Source of the DNA: Bacteroidetes bacterium GWC2_46_850
Lineage (GTDB): Bacteria; Bacteroidota; Bacteroidia; Bacteroidales; Dysgonomonadaceae
Length of the DNA: 64,000 bases
Direction of reading: 5' to 3'
NCBI GenBank assembly: GCA_001768325.1
Contig: MENQ01000021.1
Coordinates: forward strand, 372,001-436,000
Part shown: positions 1 through 11,005 of the stretch, one piece after another
Layout: each line of letters opens with the position of its first letter
Position numbering within the stretch: the stretch's first letter is position 1
Notes under the pieces: model-generated
Database searches by the model: none
What the model was told of the DNA's origin: nothing
The model's input: only the letters and a program-made list of their open reading frames with translations
Program-made: the position numbers and the translations under genes

Positions 1-1220
1 GTCAGATTGTTTCTGTTGAGGTCGGAGTTGGGTACCAACCCTTTGTTGGTCATATTAGAAAGCCCAAGTCGATAATTCACCTTTTCACTACTGCTCGATA
101 TGGCGACGCTGTTGGTTGTTGTGATGGCACTGCCCTTGATGAAATTTTTGTAGTTATCGGGATAGGAAACCAATTCGGTCGGTATTGCCACACCGTTGGC
201 GTCAAGTGGCGCAAAAGGTTGAACCTGCCAGTAGCCCTTATTCAGTTCCGGTCCTGCGCCGGCTTGTTCAGCTGCATTATAAGCAGGAATGATTTTACCT
301 GGAAAGGTTGTATCGGTATAGCTTCTGGCCCCAAATCCAAAACGGTTTTGAACGTCTAAGTATTTTGACGGCATATCGAAGACAGTATTTGAGACAACAT
401 CCACTTTCATACCCCCTTTGCGATCGGATTTCTTTGTGGTAATCAGTACAACCCCATTACCGGCACGTGTGCCATACAGCGCCGCCGCACTGGGTCCTTT
501 CAGAATGGAAACGCTTTCGATGCTCTCGGGATCGATGTCAGAGATGGCATTCCCGTAATCGACAAGATTGCCTCTCCCAAATCCACCCACATTATTTACT
601 GAACTGGTCATGGGCACCCCATCAATCACGAACAAGGGCTGATTGTCGGTGCTCATGGAGGTGGCTCCCCGGATGATCATGCTGACGGTGGAGCCAGTGC
701 CGCCGGTGGCGTTGATGGTCACTCCTGTTACTTTTCCAGCCATTGACGTAAGTACATTTTCGTGGACTACTTTGGCAATTTCTTCTGATCCGAGTTTCCC
801 CACGGCATAGCCGAGGGATTTTTCTTCACGTCCTATGCCGAGAGCGGTAACCACGACCTCTCCCAATGTTTCGGTACTCTCCTGCATAACCACATTGATG
901 CTGCTTTGTCCGGCCACCATGATCTCTTGTGTGATATATCCTATATAAGAAAAAACAAGTGTTGAATTTGCGGAGACAAGCATGGAATAATTTCCATCCA
1001 CATCGGAGACTGTACCCTCCGCTGTGCCCTTCACCACAACACTGACTCCGATAAGGGACATCCCGTCAACTGCCGATGTGACGTTGCCAGTAACAGTAAT
1101 CCTGTTTTGCCTGGTATCGGTTGTCTCAGCATAACCACTCCCCACAAAGAAGAAAAGCAGCACAGAAGAGATTATCACGCTGGACAGTCCTTTTTTTATA
1201 TTCTTTTGCAAAATTTTCAT
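1..1220 (-). CDS. SusC/RagA-type TonB-dependent outer membrane receptor (N-terminal part, runs off the window)
   Basis: About 406 N-terminal codons are present, starting at the ATG at 1218-1220; the gene continues past base 1. The order is a signal peptide, a CarboxypepD_reg-like beta-sandwich (text such as GVSVVVKGTAEGTVSDVDG), a conserved segment GEVVVTALGIGREEKS where SusC proteins carry the TonB box, and the plug domain (MIIRGATSM, LFVIDGVPM, LKGPSAAALYGTRAGNGV). SusC proteins import glycans or peptides across the outer membrane using TonB energy, with a SusD partner; that partner is probably beyond the window. The gene begins 22 bases after the PKD lipoprotein gene and is probably cotranscribed with it. 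The substrate cannot be told. The family call is firm. Confidence 0.93.
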   Translation of the reverse strand, partial: MKILQKNIKKGLSSVIISSVLLFFFVGSGYAETTDTRQNRITVTGNVTSAVDGMSLIGVSVVVKGTAEGTVSDVDGNYSMLVSANSTLVFSYIGYITQEIMVAGQSSINVVMQESTETLGEVVVTALGIGREEKSLGYAVGKLGSEEIAKVVHENVLTSMAGKVTGVTINATGGTGSTVSMIIRGATSMSTDNQPLFVIDGVPMTSSVNNVGGFGRGNLVDYGNAISDIDPESIESVSILKGPSAAALYGTRAGNGVVLITTKKSDRKGGMKVDVVSNTVFDMPSKYLDVQNRFGFGARSYTDTTFPGKIIPAYNAAEQAGAGPELNKGYWQVQPFAPLDANGVAIPTELVSYPDNYKNFIKGSAITTTNSVAISSSSEKVNYRLGLSNMTNKGLVPNSDLNRNNL

Positions 1221-1242
1221 TTTAAATTTTTTTGAATAAGTT

Positions 1243-2256
1243 TTAATTTACTGCTTCTAAAGTGAGTATTGCCGCGGTAGTGCTTAAGGCAATCAATGGA
1301 TTCTGGCTGACGATTGCTCTCGGGTCCAAAGTCATGAACATCACCACCCTCATGGAGTTGCTGGTTATTTTCTGCACAATGACTTTTCGATGAAAGTCCC
1401 GTATGCCGATAAATTCATTTGAATTGGGAAAACCGAGGGTCATCACACCCGGATAGGTGACAACCGGTATACCCGGAGGTTGTGTGCCCGTCGCAAAATT
1501 TGGAATGGTGGGGATGATGAAATGATCATTTTCATTCAATATAAATGTCGCATTTTCAACTGGGGAGTAGGTGGTCAATGCAAATACATCCTGACCGAAC
1601 ACTGCTTTACCACCTGTTTTGGTTATCTGTGCCTGTCCCGTCTGCTGCAATAACATTGCATAGACAATACCTCCAAAGGAAGATCCGTCGGTTGTTTTAT
1701 GCTTGAAGCGGCCATCATGATAAAATGTAAATTCATCGTTATAGGCTTCCTTCAAGCCGACATATACATCGAAGGCGCCGGCTGGTAACGAAGGAATGTC
1801 GTCATCGAGTAATGAGAAATTTGCATCGGAGTTTACCAGCTGATCGTTTACCGTATGCGACATGGTCAGCTTCCAGGTCTTCCCGTCATAACCTTCCGCT
1901 GTGTGATTTCCGGTGAGGAGGGCATACGGTGTGAGTGCCACTGCCAGGCTCACCTTTGTGTCTACCGATTTGCCGGACTGATCTTTTGCAGTTAAGGTGG
2001 CCACATAATAGCCGCCCTGTTCATACACATGCACTGGATTCTTTTCGGAACTGACGTTTCCGTCTCCAAAATCCCATTCCCAGTTCACAGCGCTATGGGT
2101 GAGCGCTGTAAAAGCAACCTGTTTTCCGTTTATGCTGTTAAAAATAACTGCCGAAAGCGGAAGGTCTGTTTGTGTCGCATCGTCTGAGCATGCTGTAAAA
2201 ATGAGAATCAGCAAGCCCATATGCAAGGACAAATGATAAAAAATGTTTCTTCTCAT
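1243..2256 (-). CDS. PKD-domain surface lipoprotein
   Basis: 337 residues. A lipoprotein signal peptide ends in FTAC, followed by acidic residues (SDDATQTD) that fit export to the cell surface. Residues about 35-105 form a PKD domain with the signature WEWDFGDGNVSSEKNPVH and the ending GGYYVATLTAKD. The rest (about 110-337) has a conserved-looking start, AEGYDGKTWKLT, but no fold I can name; it may be a beta-sandwich. PKD domains usually serve carbohydrate or protein binding, so a surface glycan-binding role is inferred. It lies directly upstream of susC, where many Bacteroidota loci place SusC first. No catalytic motif is visible. Confidence 0.75.
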   Translation of the reverse strand: MRRNIFYHLSLHMGLLILIFTACSDDATQTDLPLSAVIFNSINGKQVAFTALTHSAVNWEWDFGDGNVSSEKNPVHVYEQGGYYVATLTAKDQSGKSVDTKVSLAVALTPYALLTGNHTAEGYDGKTWKLTMSHTVNDQLVNSDANFSLLDDDIPSLPAGAFDVYVGLKEAYNDEFTFYHDGRFKHKTTDGSSFGGIVYAMLLQQTGQAQITKTGGKAVFGQDVFALTTYSPVENATFILNENDHFIIPTIPNFATGTQPPGIPVVTYPGVMTLGFPNSNEFIGIRDFHRKVIVQKITSNSMRVVMFMTLDPRAIVSQNPLIALSTTAAILTLEAVN

Positions 2257-2366
2257 ACGATTGTAGCATTTTTTGATTAATAACGTGGATGATTTTCGCT
2301 GTGATTATATATTATGTGCACAAATGGCGATAAAAGTATTTAATTTATGTTACAATATGATGAAGT

Positions 2367-3305
2367 TCAGGAGGGACTATCTTTGCGGAGCATTTTTGCT
2401 ATTACTGTCATTTCTTTTTTGATCCTGCTTCGATATTCCTTGTTGAAGGGTGTAAAAGGTATTGCCGGGAAATCATGGCAGATGCCGGCGACAGACAGGG
2501 CACATTTAAGACCTCTCAGGTAAGCGGAGGCATCGTTGCTTTGACAGTAAATACCGGTAGATATGTGCATCACCGTTTGTTGCAGCATCTTCACCTTTTC
2601 CATTTCATGTTTGCTTGCAGCATCATAAAGTTCCACATACAATTCAGGGAACAGGTTAGCTCCTCCGTTCACCCCGCCATTGATGCCCATCAGCACCATT
2701 TCGGCAGTCATCTCTTCCGGTCCGACAAAGATCATAAAATCGGGATTCTCTTTCATAATATTCATTACTGTCTGAAGATAAGTACCGTTGGCGGAGCTAT
2801 CCTTAAAGCCCACTACCTGATCGTATTGAGCGAGGTGCTTAATTGTTTCCGGATCGAAATTTATTTTTGTGTGCATCGGCATATTGTATAAAAACAATGG
2901 AAGCGGTAACAGGTGTATCAGATTCTCAAAATACGCAATCAGTTCTGGTTGGCTGATAGCAAAATAATAGGGAGCCGTAGCCACAACAGCATATGCCCCT
3001 GCCTCCTTCGCCTTTTCCGCCAGGAGGATACTGTCACCGATCGTTGTGTCGGAAATGCCGACCAACAGGGGTAGCCTATTCCTTATGATACGGCTTGTCT
3101 CCCAGATCATCTCTTCGCGTTGTCTTTTACTTAAACTCTGTGCTTCCCCGGTGGTACCCAGGATAAAAATGCCTTGTACTCCCCCCCGTATTACATGCTC
3201 TAATAGTTTTTTCAATCCTTTTTTGTCGATCTCGCCGTTGTCCGACAAGGGTGTAACCAGTGGAACAATGATCCCGTTTAATATCTCTGATGCTGCTTCC
3301 TTCAT
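2367..3305 (-). CDS. Aldolase of the dihydrodipicolinate synthase / N-acetylneuraminate lyase family
   Basis: 312 residues from the ATG at 3303-3305. A longer reading from a TTG at 3350 is unlikely because its first codons are the LacI operator. The TIM-barrel class I aldolase has all landmarks: GTTGEA at 50-55, the catalytic Tyr140 in LYNMP, and the Schiff-base Lys168 in GFKDSS. Family members cleave or condense pyruvate-containing sugar acids (Neu5Ac, 2-keto-3-deoxy acids) or make dihydrodipicolinate. Its place next to a LacI regulator and a SusC locus favours sugar-acid breakdown over lysine synthesis. The KDSS ending resembles keto-deoxy-acid aldolases more than NanA, but the substrate is open. 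Confidence 0.85.
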   Translation of the reverse strand: MKEAASEILNGIIVPLVTPLSDNGEIDKKGLKKLLEHVIRGGVQGIFILGTTGEAQSLSKRQREEMIWETSRIIRNRLPLLVGISDTTIGDSILLAEKAKEAGAYAVVATAPYYFAISQPELIAYFENLIHLLPLPLFLYNMPMHTKINFDPETIKHLAQYDQVVGFKDSSANGTYLQTVMNIMKENPDFMIFVGPEEMTAEMVLMGINGGVNGGANLFPELYVELYDAASKHEMEKVKMLQQTVMHISTGIYCQSNDASAYLRGLKCALSVAGICHDFPAIPFTPFNKEYRSRIKKEMTVIAKMLRKDSPS

Positions 3306-3332
3306 GTGATTTTTATTTTTTATTTCAACAAT

Positions 3333-3348
3333 GCTAAAACGATTTAGC
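3333..3348. promoter_or_regulatory. Putative LacI-family operator upstream of the aldolase gene
   Basis: GCTAAAACGATTTAGC is a 16-base palindrome, near-perfect around a central CG, the usual form of a LacI/PurR-type operator. It lies 28 bases upstream of the aldolase ATG and just after the end of the lacI-family gene. A second copy sits before that regulator gene. Binding by the neighbouring regulator is inferred from position and from the duplicated palindrome. Confidence 0.7.
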
Positions 3349-3387
3349 AAACAGACCTATATTTATTTACCGTGATTACGGTTCGTT

Positions 3388-4404
3388 TTATGGATTTCGT
3401 CTTGAGGATTGTTGAATGATTAATTCAGGCTCTAAAAACAGTTTTGTTGTATAATTGATTTTATTTATTTGTTTAATTAAAATATCTATCGCTTCCTTCG
3501 CTATCTGTTCCACGGGTTGTTTTATGTAGGTTATGGGCGCATAGAAGAGATCAAACGCATCACTTCCGTTAAATCCGACAACCGCAACATCCCGCGGTAT
3601 TTTTACATCCATTTCATTCAGACAATATAATCCATTGGTGGCAAGCATATTTGTCAAAAAGATAAGACCATCTATCTGTTCCTTATGAATCAACTCTTCC
3701 AAAGCTTTTCTAATATCTGGTTTTGAATTCAGAATATTCACTTTTCTAACATGTATGTAAGCCGACAGTCCTGCGATTTTCATCCTGTCCTCGTAACCGG
3801 AAATACGATCTAAAATATTCTGCATTTTTGTATTATAGGCAACAAGCGAGATGTTTCTGTAACCTTGACTGAGTAAATGTTCCGTTGCCATTTCTGCTGC
3901 CCTGTAATTGTCCAGACAGGATGAACTCAACTCCACATCGGGAAAATATCTATCCAGTAATACGGTCGGGAAATGGCTCTCCTGTAGCTTTCGAACAAGC
4001 TTCTTTGACCCGTCGCACGGCACCAGTATCAAACCTTCCACACCCTTGTTGAGCAATACTTCAACCAATCTTTCGGTGTTTTTCAGATTTTCATCGGTAC
4101 TACTTATCAAAACAGTATAATTCAACTCACTGGCCCTGTCTTCTACAATTCTTGCAATGGCCGAATAAAAAGGGTTGGAGATGTCCGTTACGATTAAGCC
4201 GATTAATTGTGTTTTTCCGGATCGCAGACTCTTGGCTACCATGTTGGGTACATAGTGCATCTCTTCGGCGGTCTCTTTTACCCGTTTGGCAACCTCTTCT
4301 CCAATTCTGTACTGTTTGGCTTTCCCATTCAATACCATGGAGACAAGAGAAGGCGAAACACCCACTATTTTCGCAATATCTTTTATGGATATTTTTTTCT
4401 CCAT
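3388..4404 (-). CDS. LacI-family transcriptional regulator
   Basis: 338 residues, full length for the family. Residues about 5-52 are the LacI helix-turn-helix and hinge (IKDIAKIVGVSPSLVSMVLN, then the hinge region MHYVPNMVAKSLRSGKT). Residues 60-335 form a periplasmic-binding-protein-like effector domain, starting IGLIVTDISNPFYSAIA and containing DRYFPDV, VVGFNGSDAFD and the C-terminal ITYIKQP. It should bind the two palindromes at 3333-3348 and 4444-4459, repressing itself and the aldolase and perhaps the downstream PKD/SusC genes until a sugar or sugar-acid effector binds. The effector is unknown. Confidence 0.92.
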   Translation of the reverse strand: MEKKISIKDIAKIVGVSPSLVSMVLNGKAKQYRIGEEVAKRVKETAEEMHYVPNMVAKSLRSGKTQLIGLIVTDISNPFYSAIARIVEDRASELNYTVLISSTDENLKNTERLVEVLLNKGVEGLILVPCDGSKKLVRKLQESHFPTVLLDRYFPDVELSSSCLDNYRAAEMATEHLLSQGYRNISLVAYNTKMQNILDRISGYEDRMKIAGLSAYIHVRKVNILNSKPDIRKALEELIHKEQIDGLIFLTNMLATNGLYCLNEMDVKIPRDVAVVGFNGSDAFDLFYAPITYIKQPVEQIAKEAIDILIKQINKINYTTKLFLEPELIIQQSSRRNP

Positions 4405-4443
4405 TCCCAGATGGTTATATAAAATATTTTACAAAAAAGAACT

Positions 4444-4497
4444 ATTAAAACGATTTAGCAAAATAAAATTATATGTTTTACAGCATAAAATGCAAAA
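4444..4497 (-). promoter_or_regulatory. Promoter and autoregulatory operator of the lacI-family gene
   Basis: On the minus strand a -33 box TTTTG (4493-4497), a 21-base spacer and a -7 box TAATTTTA (4464-4471, one mismatch to TAnnTTTG) are followed by ATTAAAACGATTTAGC (4444-4459, plus-strand spelling). The palindrome matches the 3333-3348 operator at 14 of 16 positions, with both mismatches in one outer end. It would overlap the transcription start, so a bound repressor would block its own promoter. Confidence 0.6.
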
Positions 4498-4523
4498 TTT
4501 TTCATAAAATTAAAATTATCGTG

Positions 4524-4531
4524 TACCTTTG
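4524..4531 (+). promoter_or_regulatory. -7 promoter element for the helix-hairpin-helix gene
   Basis: TACCTTTG fits the Bacteroidota -7 consensus TAnnTTTG and would place the transcript start about 20 bases before the ATG at 4561. No clear -33 TTTG is present. Confidence 0.45.
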
Positions 4532-4560
4532 GGTATGAATTAAAAATTCATATTGACCCG

Positions 4561-5295
4561 ATGAAATGGAAGGATTTTTTGCATTATCAGCGGGGATCGA
4601 GGCTTGCGGTAATTCTGTTGCTGATTCTTATCCTGCTGACCATGATTCTGAATGGCGTGCTTCGTTACGGTAGAAGATCGGAGATGGTGATCGTGCAGAA
4701 TGAAGAGCTGATCCGCGAGTTTGATTCTTTCCGGCAAACGCTGAGAAAACGTGAATCGCCTTCTCTGGTGAGAAACCGCCACGAAGGAAATGCCGGATAT
4801 GCAACAGAAAGTAAAACGTTTGGTGAAAAGGCTATTCGAAGTGAAGGGGATCGTGCAGCTGGGTTTACACCTTTTCCGACAACAGAAAAATTATCGGTAG
4901 GAGAGACCATCAGCCTCAATGAAACCGATACCACACAGTGGAAGAAAATACCTGGAATCGGCAGCAGCTATGCATCCCGGATTGTGAAGTACAGGGAGCT
5001 GCTGGGCGGCTATGTAAGACCGGAACAGCTGCTGGAGGTATACGGCATGGACAATGAGCGCTACGGCCGGATAGTTCCTTACATAGAAATCGATATCCAT
5101 ATAAAGAGGTTGAAAATCAATGAATTGGAGTTCCGGGAACTCCTGCGACACCCCTATCTAAATTACAAACAGGTACAGGCCATTGTTAGTCTGCGCAGGC
5201 GAAAAGGAGACATCGTTTCCATTGCCGAGCTGAGCATGCTCGATGAATTTACTAAGGACGACATTGACCGTTTAGCGCCCTATCTGGAATTTTAG
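4561..5295 (+). CDS. Membrane-anchored helix-hairpin-helix (ComEA-like) protein
   Basis: 244 residues. An N-terminal membrane helix (about 14-35, LAVILLLILILLTMILNGVL) is followed by a variable linker to about residue 115, then tandem helix-hairpin-helix motifs. WKKIPGIGSSYASRIVKYRE (about 127-146) is a classic one; a second follows at YVRPEQLLEVYGM and a third near VQAIVSLRRRKGD. These motifs bind DNA without sequence preference, and the layout matches ComEA-like anchored DNA receptors. A role in DNA uptake or repair is inferred only. The gene is divergent from lacI and convergent with valS. Confidence 0.75.
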   Translation: MKWKDFLHYQRGSRLAVILLLILILLTMILNGVLRYGRRSEMVIVQNEELIREFDSFRQTLRKRESPSLVRNRHEGNAGYATESKTFGEKAIRSEGDRAAGFTPFPTTEKLSVGETISLNETDTTQWKKIPGIGSSYASRIVKYRELLGGYVRPEQLLEVYGMDNERYGRIVPYIEIDIHIKRLKINELEFRELLRHPYLNYKQVQAIVSLRRRKGDIVSIAELSMLDEFTKDDIDRLAPYLEF

Positions 5296-5300
5296 ACGAA

Positions 5301-5320
5301 GCGAAAAAAGCACCGTTCGC
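5301..5320. terminator. Small hairpin between convergent genes
   Basis: GCGAA (5301-5305) pairs with TTCGC (5316-5320) in the 27-base gap between the helix-hairpin-helix gene and valS. The stem is short and there is no long T-run beyond it, so a terminator role is tentative. Confidence 0.25.
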
Positions 5321-5322
5321 GA

Positions 5323-7950
<2,628 letters not shown>

Positions 7951-7967
7951 ATGAACAGCGGAATAAC

Positions 7968-8029
7968 TCAGGATTTCTACATGAAATCCTGACTCGTTTG
8001 ATGATTATAAAATTGAAGATGCAAAAATA
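7968..8029 (-). promoter_or_regulatory. valS promoter element and leader hairpin
   Basis: On the minus strand TATTTTTG (8022-8029) fits the -7 consensus. Between it and the valS start lies a perfect 10-bp inverted repeat, TCAGGATTTC (7968-7977) and GAAATCCTGA (7983-7992), with a 5-base loop. In the mRNA the loop holds ATGTA, part of an ATG-TAG start-stop pair. The hairpin ends about 18 bases before the start codon and could affect translation, but no T-run follows it. Confidence 0.4.
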
Positions 8030-8115
8030 CAAAAAATAATGCAAAGCATTTTGTCGTTTTATTTTCTATGAAATTTTTGTTTTGCATTCTGTAGCTGACA
8101 CGCAAAGAATTTTTA

Positions 8116-8123
8116 TATATTTG
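8116..8123 (+). promoter_or_regulatory. -7 promoter element for the sensor-regulator gene
   Basis: TATATTTG fits TAnnTTTG exactly and leaves an untranslated leader of about 90 bases before the ATG at 8219. There is no good -33 TTTG at the usual spacing. Confidence 0.35.
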
Positions 8124-8218
8124 TACATCCGGTAAAGTATTTTAATGCGGGAATTGGACCATTTTATTTAATATTTAAATTATCGTCCGGAATTTGAATG
8201 TAAATTATTCACCATAAA

Positions 8219-11005
8219 ATGAAAATAAACATTATTCATCGTTGTTTATTTGCTGTCATGTTCTACTTATCTGCTTGTTATTCTTTTGGCTCGTCTTATG
8301 AGTTTAAAGGAATTACAAAGGCGGATGGGCTTTCTGATTTGTTGGTGAATGTTATTTATCAGGATTCAACCGGTTATATATGGTTAGGAACAGGTAAAGG
8401 GTTGGATCGTTTTGACGGTATCAGGATTAAACATTATCCTTTTGAAAACACGTTGCAGGAGCAGCGCATAAGAATCAATACCATCTGTGAAGCAAGCGAC
8501 GGGCAAATTTGGGTCGGCAATGCAGTTGGTTTGTGGAAGCTGGATGAAGATACAGGATTCTTGACCAGGGTTGTTCCCGAAACGATAAGCCATGCTGTAA
8601 ATACTCTTTTGTTCGATGGCAACAAACGTTTATACATTGGGACTGAGCGAGGCTTTTATGTGTATGATTCTACCAGTATCGAACAAATAAACCTAGATGA
8701 TAATCCTTTTTCTTCATCAAACCATATCAGAGGTATCACGAAGGATGATTCCGGATTGCTATGGTTGGTAACGGCAAGCAGTGTGATCAGATATGATTCT
8801 GTAAATGAGAATGCAACCGAGTACAGCTATCCGGACAACTTTCGCACAAAAGCAAATTTCAGAAATATTACGTATCTGGATCATACGCTCTATCTCGGAA
8901 CTTACAATATGGGTATTGTCTGTTTTGATGTCGGAACACAGCGTTATTCGAACTTTATCGATATAGGATCAGATATCATCTCTTCTGTTTCTACAGATGG
9001 CGACGATATGCTGTATGTTTCTACCGACGGCAATGGAATTTTTTTTATTTCACACAGTAAAAAAGAGATTATAAATAGTTTCCGCCATCAGGTAAATGAT
9101 CCGGAAAGTATTCGCTCAAACTCCATCTATTCGATGTTCGTGGATAAAATGCAGCGGATATGGATTGGGTATTATCAGGATGGTCTGGATTATAGCCTTT
9201 ATCAATCAGGGTTGTTTAAAGTATATGAACTGGATTCTGTTTTTAACTCACTGAATTTAACGGTTCGTTCTTTTGTGATGAACGGGCATGAAAAACTCAT
9301 CGGAACAAGAGATGGTCTTTATTTCATCAATGAGAAAGAAAAGCGAATAAAATATTTCAACAAATCCGTACTGCAATCCGATTTAATACTTTCTCTGACC
9401 TATTACCGCGATGAATATTATATAGGAACGTATGGTGCAGGGATGTATATATTAAATCCCCAGTCACTTGAGATTCGACGATTTTCTGGCAAGAATGGTG
9501 ACCTGTTACAAAATGGTCATATTTTCTGCTTTCGTCAGGATAAGCAAGGAAACCTGTGGATGGGATCTTCTCAGGGTGTGATTTACTACAACAGCTTGAA
9601 AGAAGAAATAGCCATGTTTACCAGTGCAAACTCTCAATTGCCCGACGGGAATGTGTATGAAGTATTTTTTGATTCAGAAGGCAAAGGATGGTTTTGTACC
9701 GACAATGGCTTGGCGTTGTTCGATTCAAATTCCGAAAGTATCAAGACAAATTTGTTTCCGCCTGATTTTTTTCATCAAGAGAAGATACATGTCATGTACG
9801 AAGATGGGCAACATCAGCTTTATTTTCTTCCCGAGAAAGGAGATTTTTTTATTTCAGACCTCAGCATGAAAGCATTTTCCAGGATCAACAAACTGCCGGC
9901 ACTTCAGGCAAATATTTATACTTCCGTGGTAGAAGATGATGCTGGGTGCATCTGGCTCACTTCAGACGGGGGACTGGTACGTTTTTGTGATGAAGCGTAC
10001 ACGGTATTCAATTATATGCACGGTATCCCGTCGCCCACTTTTACGCACTATACAGCCTACAGGGATCAGCATGGCATATTGTGGTTTGGAAATTCCAAAG
10101 GATTGTTGTACGTAGATCCGGCACAAATTTCCAAGACAGACCTGCAACCTTCTACTCTTGTGCTTTCCGATCTGCTTGTCAATGGCAACTCTTTATCTAT
10201 AAAAGATCTTAATAGTATAATAGAGGAAAAGCAGGCCACATTCGAGTACGATGAGAATAACATTGTCTTACGTTTTTCAGATTTATCCTATACCAATCCT
10301 TCGGCTATGATAGTTGAATATAAAATGGATAAGGTAGATGGCGACTGGAAGTTTATAACCGGACAGAATGAGATTTCATATTTTAATCTTCCTTCCGGGA
10401 AATACATATTTCGTATGCGTGTTCCTGGAAATGATGATTCTCAAGTCTCCTTTGCCATTCAAATAAGACAATTTCCCTTTTTAAAATCCCGGACTTTCCT
10501 GTTTTTTTTGTTTGGCTTTTTATTGATTGCATTGCTATATTATGTAACCATATTGTTAAAGAATAAAGTTGCTGTAAACCCGGACGATAATGTATTGGCA
10601 GCTGATTTGTCTGATAAAGAAGAGGAAAAATACAAGATGAATCGGATGAGTACCGAAGAGTGCGATGTTCTTCATGAGGCACTCAATAAATATATGCAGG
10701 ATGAAAAACCATACATGAATAAGGAGCTTAAAATAGGAGATTTAGCTGATGCACTTCATACTTCATCACACTCATTGTCCTTTCTTTTTAATCAGTATCT
10801 CAATGTTTCTTATTATGATTTTGTGAACGAATGGCGCATTGCTGAATTTAAGAAGTTAGTGGCCGAAGATACTTTTTCCAAATATACCCTGGAAGTATTG
10901 GCTGATTTATGTGGATTCAGTTCTCGTGCGTCCTTTTTCCGTTCGTTTAAAAAGAGCACGGGTATTACCCCCAATGAGTATATTAAAAGTCTGAGAGGTC
11001 ATTAA
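8219..11005 (+). CDS. One-protein PUL sensor-regulator: periplasmic propeller, membrane helix, AraC-type HTH, no kinase
   Basis: 928 residues. A signal peptide precedes many two-component-regulator propeller repeats (GYIWLGTGKGLDRFDG, GQIWVGNAVGLWKLD, GNLWMGSSQGVIYYN, GCIWLTSDGGLVRF, GILWFGNSKGLLYVDP) to about residue 640. A Y_Y_Y domain follows at about 660-750 (IVLRFSDLSYTNP, YFNLPSGKYIFRMRV). One membrane helix lies near 758-780, and an AraC-type double helix-turn-helix at about 810-928 ends in CGFSSRASFFRSFKKSTGITPNEY. It thus looks like a hybrid two-component regulator missing its histidine kinase, ATPase and receiver domains, and probably signals directly across the membrane, as SusR does by a different design. 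It most likely activates the SusC gene downstream on binding an oligosaccharide. Confidence 0.88.
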   Translation: MKINIIHRCLFAVMFYLSACYSFGSSYEFKGITKADGLSDLLVNVIYQDSTGYIWLGTGKGLDRFDGIRIKHYPFENTLQEQRIRINTICEASDGQIWVGNAVGLWKLDEDTGFLTRVVPETISHAVNTLLFDGNKRLYIGTERGFYVYDSTSIEQINLDDNPFSSSNHIRGITKDDSGLLWLVTASSVIRYDSVNENATEYSYPDNFRTKANFRNITYLDHTLYLGTYNMGIVCFDVGTQRYSNFIDIGSDIISSVSTDGDDMLYVSTDGNGIFFISHSKKEIINSFRHQVNDPESIRSNSIYSMFVDKMQRIWIGYYQDGLDYSLYQSGLFKVYELDSVFNSLNLTVRSFVMNGHEKLIGTRDGLYFINEKEKRIKYFNKSVLQSDLILSLTYYRDEYYIGTYGAGMYILNPQSLEIRRFSGKNGDLLQNGHIFCFRQDKQGNLWMGSSQGVIYYNSLKEEIAMFTSANSQLPDGNVYEVFFDSEGKGWFCTDNGLALFDSNSESIKTNLFPPDFFHQEKIHVMYEDGQHQLYFLPEKGDFFISDLSMKAFSRINKLPALQANIYTSVVEDDAGCIWLTSDGGLVRFCDEAYTVFNYMHGIPSPTFTHYTAYRDQHGILWFGNSKGLLYVDPAQISKTDLQPSTLVLSDLLVNGNSLSIKDLNSIIEEKQATFEYDENNIVLRFSDLSYTNPSAMIVEYKMDKVDGDWKFITGQNEISYFNLPSGKYIFRMRVPGNDDSQVSFAIQIRQFPFLKSRTFLFFLFGFLLIALLYYVTILLKNKVAVNPDDNVLAADLSDKEEEKYKMNRMSTEECDVLHEALNKYMQDEKPYMNKELKIGDLADALHTSSHSLSFLFNQYLNVSYYDFVNEWRIAEFKKLVAEDTFSKYTLEVLADLCGFSSRASFFRSFKKSTGITPNEYIKSLRGH

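Noticed and set aside
3306-3350. Longer start of the aldolase gene from TTG at 3350
   Set aside because: The extra codons coincide with the operator palindrome, and the ATG at 3305 gives the normal family length.
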